Notes: generated by a model from the letters alone, not told the origin. A stretch of DNA of 8,291 nt from Longimicrobium sp. (GCA_030446945.1 JAUJMI010000144.1:1-8291); one strand, 5' to 3'. Positions 1 to 6,735 are shown, counted from the stretch's first letter. Numbers and translations are program-made.

Positions 1-179
1 ACCTGTGCGGCGCGGTGCTGACCACCGCGTACACCAACTTCGGCCACGAGCGCGAATTCGTCTTCTGCATCCAGACGGAGTTCCTGATGGAGGGCGAGCA
101 CGTGGTCCAGGGACAGTTCCTCCTCCTCCCCGACGTCGAGTCGCTGGAGATCATCCTCCAGAGCATCCGCCTCGCCTGA
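1..179 (+). CDS. CheC-like chemotaxis phosphatase, C-terminal end (5' truncated)
   Basis: The last 58 codons of a gene that begins before the window; the frame opens at base 3 and stops with TGA at 177-179. The visible tail has the strand-helix pattern of the CheC/CheX/FliY family C-terminus: an acidic/hydrophobic strand (FCIQTEFLMEGE), a strand ending in the typical FLLLPD, then a terminal amphipathic helix starting with a serine (ESLEIILQSI). In that family the proteins dephosphorylate CheY-type response regulators. The catalytic E-x3-N helices would lie upstream and cannot be checked. The next gene starts 2 bases after the stop, so this is probably the upstream member of the same operon and may link it to a phosphorelay. 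A CheX-like or other CheC-fold protein remains possible. Confidence 0.6.
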   Translation, partial: LCGAVLTTAYTNFGHEREFVFCIQTEFLMEGEHVVQGQFLLLPDVESLEIILQSIRLA

Positions 180-181
180 CG

Positions 182-2908
182 GTGCAGGACGCACCCGCGC
201 CGGCGGCGGCCCGGCCCAGCCACTCGGAGCGCGACCTTCGCATCCTGCGCGGCTTCGCCCAGCGCATCGACGCGGCGGACGCTGGGGCGCACAACAACCT
301 CGGCGTCCTCTACTTCAACAAGGGGCTGTACGAGGAGGCGATCCAGCAGTTCGGGCGCGCGCTGGCCATCGACCCCAAGATGGTGGTGGCGCAGCGCAAC
401 CTGGAGATCGCCTACTTCAACACCGGCTACTACGACCGGCTCATCTCCGAGCTGCGCGAGCGGCTGCGAGACGACCCCACGGACACCGAGGCGCGCACCC
501 GCCTCGCCCAGGCCTACCTCAACACCGGCGACGCCCCCGGCGCGCTCGCCGAGCTTCGCCGCGTCCTGGCCCAGCACCCGGACGACCTGGAGACGCTGAT
601 CCGGCTGGGGCAGGCGGAGAAGGCGGGGGGGCAGTTCGAGAGCGCGATGGCGTGGTACGCGCAGGCACTGGAGCGCGACCCCGACTCGGCCGTGCTGCAC
701 TTCTACCTGGGCGAGCTCTTCTATAACCGCGGGCTCAACGACGAGGCGCTGCGCGAGCTCACGCGCGCCATCGAGCTGAACCCGGAGCTGGCGGACGCGC
801 ACTACGTCCTGGCCTTCGTGTACGGCGACATGGGCGACCACGCGCGAGCCACGGCGTCGTCGCGGCTCGCCATGCAGCTCAACCCGCAGTACACCAAGGC
901 GCAGACCAACCTCTCGCTGGACCGCTACAGCGTCGCCCGCTACGAGGAGATGGTGGGCGACCGCGTGCGCCGCCCGGAGGTGGCCGCCGGCGAGGCGCTG
1001 GCGCACTACAACCTGGGGATCGCCTTCCGGCAGAAGGCCCTCTACGACGAAGCGCTGCGCGAGTTCGCGCGCGGGCTGGAGGGGGGCGAGGAGCCCGCGC
1101 TCCTGCGCCAGGCCACGGCCGAGGTGCACCTCCTGCGCGGCGACACCCGCGAGGCGCTGGACCTCTACGACCGCCTGCTGGCGGAAGACGAGCGCTCGCC
1201 CAAGCTGTGGAACGAGCGCGGGGTCTGCCTGCACCAGACGGGGCAGGTGGACGAGGCGGAGACCAGCTACCGCCGCGCCATCGACGCCGACCCGGCCTAC
1301 GCCCTCGCGTGGAACAACCTGGGCGTCGTGCGCCTGCACCGCGGCGACACGGAGGGGGCGGAGAACGCGTTCCGCGAGGCGGTCACGCTGCGCGCCGCCT
1401 TCGTGGACGCGTGGAGCAACCGCGGGCTGATGCACATCCGCGCCGGGCGCCAGGGCGCCGCGCTGGACGCCTACCGCGCCGCCCTGCGCGCCGACCCGGA
1501 GGCGGCGTCGGCGTGGAACGGGATCGGCGCGGTGCTGATGGAGACCCGCCGCTACGAGGAAGCGCGCAACGCCTTCGTCCGCGCGGTCGAATCCGACCCG
1601 GACAACGCGGAGGCGCGCTACAACCTGTCGTTCGTGCTTTCGAACCTCGGGGAGTTCGAGGGGGCGCTTCGGGAAACCAAGCGGGCCCTGGAGCTGAACC
1701 CGTACTACACGACGCCGCGCTTCAAGCTGGCGATCGACCTGCAGTACGAGTACGCGGAGGTGCTGGCGCCGGAGCTGGACGCGGCCGAGCGGCTGGCGGG
1801 CGACGACAAGGTGGAGAGCTTCGCCTTCGACGAGTCCGCGCTGGACCAGATCTTCGGCGAGCTGGCCCCGCAGCCGGCCGCCGCCCCCGCCCCTGCCCCC
1901 GCCGCCGACGCCTTCAACCTGGCGGAGGACTTCATCAGCAAGGGGCTGCTGGACCGCGCCCTGGGCGAGATCCGCCGCGTGGCGCTGGCCGGCGCGGATC
2001 CCGTGGAGGCGGCTCTGCTCACCGGGCAGGTCTTTCTGCGGCAGGGGCTGGACGGGGAGGCGCTGGAGCGCTTCGACGCGGCGCTGGTGCGGCTGGAGGG
2101 GATGGAGTGGAGCGCGGCGCACACCCGCGCCTGGGGCGGCCGTTCGCGCGCCCTGCTGCGCCTGGGCCGCCTGGACGACGCGCGCTTCGCCGCCGAGACG
2201 GTGCGCGCCCACGCACCCGACCGCGCCGACAACCTCCAGGTCCTCGGCGAGGTGCTGCTGCAGAGCGGCGAAGCGGCGGAAGCGGTGCGCGTCTTCGGGC
2301 GCGCGGTGGAGATCGAGCCGCAGGACGCCGGTCTCCTGCGCCACCTGGGCCGCGCCGCCCTCGCCGCCGGCCGCGCCGCGGACGCGGAGCGCGCGCTGCG
2401 CATGGCCGTCAAGCTGGACCCCGACTTCGTGGCCGCGCGCGTGGAGCTGGGGCGCCTCCTGCTGACCAGCGGCCGGGTGGAGGACGCCATCCGCGAGACG
2501 CAGGCGGCGCTGGACATCCTCCCCACCTACGCGGACGCGGCGTACCTGCTGGCGCAGGCGCAGCGCGCCGCCCGCCGCCCCCGCGAGGCGGTGGGAACGG
2601 CGGTGGACCTGCTGGGCGGCGACCCGTACCACCTGGACGCGCTCGTCCTCCTGGGACAGGCGCTGATGGACGACGCGCGCCCCAGCGACGCGCGTCAGGC
2701 CTTCGCGCGCGTCCTCAAGTTCGACCCCGCCCGCGCGGAGGCGCTCTTTGGGCTGGGGGCGCTGGCGGCCGCCGAGCGGCGCTTCCGCGAGGCCATCGGC
2801 TTCTGGCGGCGCACCGTGGAGGCGGCGCCGGACTCGTCGCTCGCGCAGGCGGCGCGCGGCAACATCGACACGGCGCTCGACGTCGTAACCGTTTTCCAGA
2901 GCGCCTGA
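182..2908 (+). CDS. Large TPR-repeat scaffold protein (908 aa)
   Basis: Encodes a protein made almost wholly of tetratricopeptide repeats. I count about 22 TPR-like units with the usual W/L-G-Y-A-P spacing: six from about residue 35 to 245, seven from about 275 to 515, then, after an acidic stretch and an Ala/Pro linker (about 561-577), roughly nine more from 578 to 895. There is no signal peptide and no membrane segment, so it should be cytoplasmic. TPR arrays bind peptides or proteins; no enzymatic motif is visible. The GTG at 182 is chosen because it follows the upstream stop by 2 bases and the frame has no later plausible start before the first TPR. A CTG at 176 would give a 4-base overlap and is a weaker alternative; no clear ribosome binding site supports either. 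The 3' end overlaps the next ATG by one base (TGATG). By context it could be an MglA or MglB effector, as TPR protein SgmX is in Myxococcus, but that is inference. Confidence 0.88.
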   Translation: MQDAPAPAAARPSHSERDLRILRGFAQRIDAADAGAHNNLGVLYFNKGLYEEAIQQFGRALAIDPKMVVAQRNLEIAYFNTGYYDRLISELRERLRDDPTDTEARTRLAQAYLNTGDAPGALAELRRVLAQHPDDLETLIRLGQAEKAGGQFESAMAWYAQALERDPDSAVLHFYLGELFYNRGLNDEALRELTRAIELNPELADAHYVLAFVYGDMGDHARATASSRLAMQLNPQYTKAQTNLSLDRYSVARYEEMVGDRVRRPEVAAGEALAHYNLGIAFRQKALYDEALREFARGLEGGEEPALLRQATAEVHLLRGDTREALDLYDRLLAEDERSPKLWNERGVCLHQTGQVDEAETSYRRAIDADPAYALAWNNLGVVRLHRGDTEGAENAFREAVTLRAAFVDAWSNRGLMHIRAGRQGAALDAYRAALRADPEAASAWNGIGAVLMETRRYEEARNAFVRAVESDPDNAEARYNLSFVLSNLGEFEGALRETKRALELNPYYTTPRFKLAIDLQYEYAEVLAPELDAAERLAGDDKVESFAFDESALDQIFGELAPQPAAAPAPAPAADAFNLAEDFISKGLLDRALGEIRRVALAGADPVEAALLTGQVFLRQGLDGEALERFDAALVRLEGMEWSAAHTRAWGGRSRALLRLGRLDDARFAAETVRAHAPDRADNLQVLGEVLLQSGEAAEAVRVFGRAVEIEPQDAGLLRHLGRAALAAGRAADAERALRMAVKLDPDFVAARVELGRLLLTSGRVEDAIRETQAALDILPTYADAAYLLAQAQRAARRPREAVGTAVDLLGGDPYHLDALVLLGQALMDDARPSDARQAFARVLKFDPARAEALFGLGALAAAERRFREAIGFWRRTVEAAPDSSLAQAARGNIDTALDVVTVFQSA

Positions 2909-4047
2909 TGGCGATCGAAGGACCCCTCCGCGAGCTCGCGCTCAGCGATGTCTTCCAGCTCCTGGACCTGAGCCGCAAGACGGGCACGCTCACCGTCACC
3001 CACGAGGCGCGCCATCAGCCCGCCGTCGTGCGCTTCGACCGCGGCGGCGTGGTGGGCGCGCAGCTAGGCGACGCGCGGGACCGGCTGGGACACCTGCTCC
3101 TCCGCGCCGGCAAGGTGACCGAGCGACACGTGGAGGCCGCGCGCCGCCTCCAGGAGCTGGTGCCTGGGAGACCGCTCGGCGCCATCCTGGTGGAGGAGGG
3201 GGTCGTCTCCGCGCAAGACGTGGCGCGGCAGCTCCGCTTCCAGATCCAGGAAGCCGTCTTCGAGCTGATGCAGTGGAAGGACGGCTACTTCCGCTTCGAG
3301 GAAGGGCAGGCGCCGGCGCCGGGCCCGGTGACCATCCGCGTCCCCACCGAGTCTCTGCTGATGGAGGCGGCGCGGCGGATCGACGAGTGGAGCACGCTGG
3401 AATCCAAGATCCCGCACATGGAGGTGGTCCCCGCGCTGGTGCACGAGCCGGGCGACGACGCCGTGCTGGACCTGCACCCTGCGGAGTGGGAGGTGCTGGC
3501 CGAGATCGACGGCCAGCGCACCCTCAAGGCGATCGCGGGTGCCCTGGGGCGTGGCGACTTCGAGGTGGCCAAGATCGTGTGGGGCCTCGTCTCCACCGGC
3601 GTGGTGGACATCATGGAGGAGGGGCCCACCGAGACCCCCATCCTGGCGTGGGAGGGGCCGCTGCGCGAGGCCATGGACGAGGGCGAGCGGCTCCTTACCG
3701 AAGGCCAGCCCGACGCGGCCCGACGCCTCCTGGACGACCTGTCGCGCGCCAACCCCGACCGCGCGGAGGTGTGGACGCTGCTGGCCGAGGCGCAGCGGCG
3801 CGTGGGGCGCTGGCCGGAGGCGGTGATGACGCTGACGCGCGCGGCAGCGCTGGACCCCCTCTCCGCCGGGGTGCACTACCACCTGGGCTTCGCGGCGGCG
3901 CGCACCGGCGACCTGCGCCGCGCCCGCGACGCGTGGAGCACCTACCTGCGCCTGGAGGATGGCGACGCCACCCGCCGTGGCCAGGCCGAGCGCGCCCGCG
4001 ACGCCGCCGACGTGCTCCTCACCGCGCTCGAGGAGGAGGCCGCATGA
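2908..4047 (+). CDS. DUF4388 protein with C-terminal TPR repeats (379 aa)
   Basis: The N-terminus (MAIEGPLRELALSDVFQLL, then KTGTLTV) is the hallmark of DUF4388, a domain common in PatA-like and gliding/two-component proteins of Myxococcota, Gemmatimonadota, Cyanobacteria and Deinococcota. Residues about 1-100 form that domain. Residues about 60-145 carry the LGxxLxxxGxV and LGxILVEEGVVS helices found in the same family, ending in the aromatic strand YFRFEEG. Residues about 190-235 look like a winged-helix-type segment (HPAEWEVLAEIDG, then a final VSTGVVDI). Residues about 251-360 hold two to three TPR units. No catalytic motif is seen, so an adaptor role is likely. The start overlaps the upstream stop by one base and the stop overlaps the next start by four (ATGA), indicating translational coupling. 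A paralogous N-terminus begins at 8171. Confidence 0.88.
   Translation: MAIEGPLRELALSDVFQLLDLSRKTGTLTVTHEARHQPAVVRFDRGGVVGAQLGDARDRLGHLLLRAGKVTERHVEAARRLQELVPGRPLGAILVEEGVVSAQDVARQLRFQIQEAVFELMQWKDGYFRFEEGQAPAPGPVTIRVPTESLLMEAARRIDEWSTLESKIPHMEVVPALVHEPGDDAVLDLHPAEWEVLAEIDGQRTLKAIAGALGRGDFEVAKIVWGLVSTGVVDIMEEGPTETPILAWEGPLREAMDEGERLLTEGQPDAARRLLDDLSRANPDRAEVWTLLAEAQRRVGRWPEAVMTLTRAAALDPLSAGVHYHLGFAAARTGDLRRARDAWSTYLRLEDGDATRRGQAERARDAADVLLTALEEEAA
4032..4039 (+). promoter_or_regulatory. Strong Shine-Dalgarno site for the TPR-roadblock gene
   Basis: A GGAGGAGG tract lies within the end of the upstream coding region. Its two GGAGG registers sit 7 and 4 bases before the ATG at 4044. It supports that ATG over the second in-frame ATG at 4059. 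Confidence 0.75.
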
Positions 4048-4919
4048 GCGCCTCGCCCATGCAGGTGAAGCAGTGGACCGACGAGCTGGCGGCCGACCCC
4101 GCCTCGACCGCCTTTCTCCCGCTGGCGCGCGCGTACCGCGAATCGGCGAAGCGCGAGGCGGCGCTGCGGCTGGTGCTGCGTGGGCTGGAGCGCCACCCGC
4201 ACCACGTGGACGCGCACCACCTCCTGGGCCTCCTCTACCGCGACGCCGGCGACAACGTCAAGGCGGCCGACGAGTGGGGGATCGCGCTGGCGCTGGCCCC
4301 CGAGCACCCGGGCGCGCGCCGCGAGATGGGGCTGGCCGCCTTCGCCCGCGGCGACTGGGCATCGGCGGTGAAGCACCTGGAGCAGGCGCAGGCCAACGAC
4401 GTGATGGACCAGGAGGTGCGCGCCGCGCTGGAGTCCGCCTGGCAGCGCTCCCGCGTCGCCGCCCGCGCCGCGCCCCCGTCGAGCGCGCCGGCGCCCGCCC
4501 CCGAAGCGCCGCTGCCCGAGCAGTGGGACGGCGGCCGCGTGTTCGACGCGCTGGCGGCGGAGCTAGGCTCGCTCTCGCAGGAGCGCGGCATCGTGGGCGC
4601 GGTGATGCTGGACGCGCAGGGCTTCGTGGTGGCGGGGCGCATGGGCGCCGACCGCGACCGGGCGGGCGAGATCTCCGCCGTCCTCTCCGGCGCCTCCAGC
4701 GAGGCGGAGCGCGCGGTGCGCCACCTCAAGATGGGCGCGTGGAAGGGGATCCTGGTGGAGACGCCGCGGGCCGTCGTCCGCCTGGCCCCCACCGGCGACG
4801 GGGGGATGGTGGCGGTGGCGGGGCGCCGCGACGTGCCCATGGGCTGGGTGCTGCGGGTGGCGGCGCGCGCGCGCGAGTCGGCGGAGCGCTTCCTGGCCGC
4901 CATGGGAGGGGCGCGGTGA
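4044..4919 (+). CDS. TPR-roadblock/LC7 fusion protein (291 aa)
   Basis: Two modules joined by a flexible linker. Residues about 8-120 contain three TPR-like units (for example AHHLLGLLYRDAGDNVKAAD). Residues about 140-160 are Ala/Pro/Ser rich and probably disordered. Residues about 161-288 form a roadblock/LC7 domain: an N-terminal helix, the strand pair GAVMLDAQGFVVAGR, a long helix with ISAVLSGASSEAERAV, then the strands GILVETPRAVVRLAP and GMVAVAGR, and a final helix. Roadblock domains dimerise and bind small Ras-like GTPases, serving as GAPs (MglB) or platforms. It overlaps both neighbours by four bases (ATGA upstream, GTGA downstream), so it is made with the other roadblock proteins and MglB. 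The fusion suggests the TPR part recruits a partner to the roadblock dimer; that role is inferred. Confidence 0.85.
   Translation: MSASPMQVKQWTDELAADPASTAFLPLARAYRESAKREAALRLVLRGLERHPHHVDAHHLLGLLYRDAGDNVKAADEWGIALALAPEHPGARREMGLAAFARGDWASAVKHLEQAQANDVMDQEVRAALESAWQRSRVAARAAPPSSAPAPAPEAPLPEQWDGGRVFDALAAELGSLSQERGIVGAVMLDAQGFVVAGRMGADRDRAGEISAVLSGASSEAERAVRHLKMGAWKGILVETPRAVVRLAPTGDGGMVAVAGRRDVPMGWVLRVAARARESAERFLAAMGGAR
4904..4910 (+). promoter_or_regulatory. Ribosome binding site supporting a GTG start
   Basis: GGGAGGG lies 5 bases before the GTG at 4916. With the 4-base GTGA overlap it fixes the start of the small roadblock gene, which has no ATG at its N-terminus. Confidence 0.65.
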
Positions 4920-5272
4920 GCGGCTACGCGGAGCTCCTGGACCGCGTCAACCGCGTCACCGGCGTGCGCGGCTCCATGGTGGTGGCGGTGGAGGACGGGC
5001 TCGTGGTGGCCGAGGAGCTGATGCTGGGCGTCCCGGGCGACGCGGTGGCGGCGCTGGTGGCCTCCATCTTCCGCCGCGCCCGCCGCTCCATGTCGGCCGC
5101 CGACTTCGGCGACGCCGCGTTCGTGCAGGTGGACGGCGAGGACGGACTCCTCTTCGCCGCCGCGCCGCCGCAGCTGGGCGACCTGCTGCTGGTGGTGGTG
5201 GCGGAGAGCTGGGTGAACGTGGGGCTGGTACGCCTGGAGGCGGCGCGCGTGGTGGAGGCGCTGGGCGGATGA
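4916..5272 (+). CDS. Single-domain roadblock/LC7 protein (118 aa)
   Basis: A stand-alone roadblock/LC7 domain of the usual length of about 120 residues. The visible order is: helix YAELLDRVNRVTGV; strands SMVVAVEDGLVVAEE with the family's D-G turn; a long Ala/Val-rich helix (AVAALVASIFRRARRS); strands AFVQVDGEDGLLFAAAP and LLLVVVAE; and the closing N-V-G-L-V-R-L-E-A helix, a very typical roadblock ending. There are no membrane or catalytic motifs. The GTG start overlaps the upstream stop by four bases and the stop overlaps the next ATG by four. It is clearly distinct in sequence from the MglB-like protein that follows, so it may form a homodimer, a heterodimer with the neighbouring roadblock proteins, or a separate GTPase platform. 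Which GTPase it binds is not visible from sequence; MglA is the obvious candidate. Confidence 0.85.
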   Translation: MSGYAELLDRVNRVTGVRGSMVVAVEDGLVVAEELMLGVPGDAVAALVASIFRRARRSMSAADFGDAAFVQVDGEDGLLFAAAPPQLGDLLLVVVAESWVNVGLVRLEAARVVEALGG

Positions 5273-5745
5273 GGCGCGCCGACCTCGCGCAGTTCGCGGA
5301 AGCTCTGGCCCACCCGGTGGAGCGGTTCGCGCGCGAGGCGGGGCTGCGCCTGGTGCTCCTCATCAACCGCAGCGGCCAGGTCCTCGCCCAGCGCGGCTTC
5401 GCCCGCGCGCTGGACGTGATGGGGGTCGCCTCGCTGGGCGCCGGCATCCACGCCTCCAGCCAGGCGCTGGCGGAGCTGATCGGCGAGGCGGGCTTCCGCC
5501 ACCTGCACCAGGGCGGCACGGCCTCGCAGGTCTTCATCGGCCCCTTCCGGACCCCGGCCGAGGACCTGATCGCCATCGCCGTCTTCGGCGAGGACTCGTC
5601 CATCGGCCTGGTGCAGCTCTTCTTCGCGACCTTTGTGGCCGAAGTGTCCGCGCTCCCCGGCTGGAAGGAAGCGCGCCCCACGACGGACGCGCGGGCGTTC
5701 GAGAAGGATCTCGAGGCGGGGCTGGAGAATGTCTTCGGATCGTAG
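5269..5745 (+). CDS. mglB: MglB-like roadblock protein, probable GTPase-activating partner of MglA (158 aa)
   Basis: Length and layout match MglB (Myxococcus xanthus MglB is about 159 residues). An N-terminal helix precedes the roadblock fold: strand LRLVLLINRSGQVLAQRG; the long helix SLGAGIHASSQALAELIGE; the FRHLHQGG turn; strands SQVFIGPF and LIAIAVFGEDSSIGLVQL. An extra C-terminal segment ends in an acidic helix (AFEKDLEAGLENVFGS). From memory, Thermus MglB shares the LLI-R-G-VLA, A-QALA-LIGEA-F and HQG elements and a similar C-terminal acidic helix. MglB dimers bind MglA-GTP and stimulate GTP hydrolysis, marking the lagging pole in Myxococcus. GGAGG at 5254-5258 lies 10 bases before the ATG, and the start overlaps the previous stop by four bases. 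mglA follows after 129 bases. It could be another roadblock paralogue, but length, C-terminal helix and position favour MglB. Confidence 0.75.
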   Translation: MRRADLAQFAEALAHPVERFAREAGLRLVLLINRSGQVLAQRGFARALDVMGVASLGAGIHASSQALAELIGEAGFRHLHQGGTASQVFIGPFRTPAEDLIAIAVFGEDSSIGLVQLFFATFVAEVSALPGWKEARPTTDARAFEKDLEAGLENVFGS

Positions 5746-5762
5746 GATGGAACAGAAGAAGA

Positions 5763-5839
5763 AGTGCCCAGTGCCTAGTGCCCAGTGCCTAGTCGCGCGA
5801 TCGAGGTCACCGGGCACTCGGCACTCGGCACCGGGCACT
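5763..5839 (+). repeat. Inverted array of 7-base units between mglB and mglA
   Basis: The left arm (5763-5790) is four tandem heptads, AGTGCCC or AGTGCCT. The right arm (5812-5839) is four heptads in the opposite orientation: GGGCACT, CGGCACT, CGGCACC, GGGCACT. A 21-base loop separates the arms. Folded, they form a 28-pair stem with 24 matches, one G-U wobble in RNA and three mismatches, most falling at unit boundaries. There is no T-tract, so it is not a standard intrinsic terminator, though it could slow polymerase or protect upstream mRNA. The heptad form resembles the STRR repeats of cyanobacteria. Confidence 0.85.
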
Positions 5840-5874
5840 CCGGCCCGACATCTTGGATTCAGCACCTTATAGGA

Positions 5875-6486
5875 ATGAGCCTCGTCAACTACTCCACCCG
5901 CGAGATCACCTCCAAGATCGTGTACTACGGTCCGGGGCGCTCCGGGAAGACGACGAACCTCCAGTACATCCACGGCCAGGTGCCGGAGGACCGGCGCGGG
6001 CGCATGATGTCGCTGGCCACCGAGACGGACCGCACGCTGTTCTTCGACTTCCTCCCGCTCGACCTGGGGACGATCTCGGGGTTCCAGACGCGGTTCCAGC
6101 TCTACACGGTCCCCGGCCAGGTGTACTACGACGCCACCCGCAAGCTCGTGCTGCAGGGGGCGGACGGCGTCGTCTTCGTGGCCGATTCGCAGCGCGCCCA
6201 GCGCGAAGAGAACATCGAGAGCTTCCGCAACCTCCAGGTGAACCTGCTGGAGCAGGGAGTGGACCCGCGCACCATCCCCATCGTCCTCCAGTACAACAAG
6301 CGCGACCTCCCGGACGTGATGTCGATGGACGCCATGGACGACCTCCTCAACTACCGCGACCTCCCGCGCTTCGAAGCCCGCGCCCTCTCCGGCGCCGGCG
6401 TCTTCGACACGCTGCGCGGCATCAGCTCGGAGGTGTTGAAGCGGCTGGCGCAGCGGTTCGGGCGGGCGGTTTCGGCGGCGGGGTAG
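5875..6486 (+). CDS. mglA: MglA, Ras-like small GTPase for polarity and motility (203 aa)
   Basis: The start at 5875 gives MSLVNYSTREITSKIVYYGP, closely matching the Myxococcus MglA N-terminus; the frame extends upstream only into repeat DNA. All G motifs are present: P-loop G19-PGRSGKT-T27, switch I with D52-R53-T54, the MglA-type TVPGQ (T78 in place of the usual Asp, catalytic Q82), NKRD at 141-144, and a G5-like ALSG at 170-173. R53 and Q82 are the residues known to act in hydrolysis in this family. It has no lipidation signal and no membrane segment. MglA-GTP marks the leading pole and activates type IV pili or gliding machinery in Myxococcus; here the target is unknown. AGGA directly abuts the ATG, too close for a good Shine-Dalgarno site. 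It probably belongs with mglB functionally, but the 129-base repeat-filled gap leaves open whether it is co-transcribed or has its own promoter. Confidence 0.95.
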   Translation: MSLVNYSTREITSKIVYYGPGRSGKTTNLQYIHGQVPEDRRGRMMSLATETDRTLFFDFLPLDLGTISGFQTRFQLYTVPGQVYYDATRKLVLQGADGVVFVADSQRAQREENIESFRNLQVNLLEQGVDPRTIPIVLQYNKRDLPDVMSMDAMDDLLNYRDLPRFEARALSGAGVFDTLRGISSEVLKRLAQRFGRAVSAAG

Positions 6487-6541
6487 GGGGCGGCGGGGGA
6501 GCGGGGAATGGGGCATGGGGAACGGCACGGGACAGGGGACT
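6486..6541 (+). repeat. G-rich heptad array with G-quadruplex potential
   Basis: Starts at the last base of the mglA stop codon. G-tracts at 6486-6490, 6495-6499, 6503-6506, 6510-6513, 6517-6520 and 6535-6538 are mostly separated by 3-4 bases. From 6503 the pattern is heptads: GGGGAAT, GGGGCAT, GGGGAAC, then degenerate units ending with GGGGACT. Because the Gs are on the coding strand, any mglA transcript reading through would carry them. Confidence 0.7.
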
Positions 6542-6634
6542 GGAGACCGCAGGCGGCTGATGTACCCCCTCCCCGCCTGCGGGGCGCAGGGCGGGCGAGG
6601 GGAGAATCCCGCGCGTCGCGCAGTTGCCCCGTAG

Positions 6635-6654
6635 GGGCGCGAATCATCGCGCCC
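6635..6654 (+). repeat. Perfect 8-bp hairpin with 4-base loop
   Basis: GGGCGCGA and TCGCGCCC flank the loop ATCA. Just upstream GCCCC-GTA-GGGGC (6626-6638) could form an alternative, mutually exclusive stem. Similar GTAGGGGCGCGA...TCGCGCCC elements recur as dispersed intergenic repeats in many bacteria (recalled, not checked). It has no T-tract. Confidence 0.6.
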
Positions 6655-6700
6655 GCACTCTCCCCCACCTCGAGGCCCGCTCATCGAATCGTCACCCGCA

Positions 6701-6735
6701 CGGGCAGACCTGCGTGTTACCTGCGTGTCTGCCCG
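6701..6735 (+). repeat. Inverted repeat enclosing a tandem direct repeat
   Basis: CGGGCAGAC at 6701-6709 pairs perfectly with GTCTGCCCG at 6727-6735. Between and overlapping them the 10-mer ACCTGCGTGT occurs twice, at 6708-6717 and 6719-6728, spaced 11 bases apart, about one helical turn. This spacing is compatible with a protein binding site, but it could equally be repeat debris. Confidence 0.6.

Noticed and set aside
1207..2907. Upstream extension of the DUF4388 frame
   Set aside because: It is a Gly/Arg/Pro/Ala-rich shadow of the TPR gene. DUF4388 begins exactly at the ATG at 2908.
4863..4875. Alternating GC tract with Z-DNA potential
   Set aside because: It encodes the Ala-Arg-Ala-Arg helix of the roadblock domain and is expected from codon bias.
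5763..5839. CRISPR-like array
   Set aside because: Units are only 7 bases, contiguous without spacers, and inverted halfway.
5785..5874. Earlier start for mglA giving 233 residues
   Set aside because: The added 30 residues are translated from the heptad repeat, while the ATG at 5875 matches the conserved MglA N-terminus.
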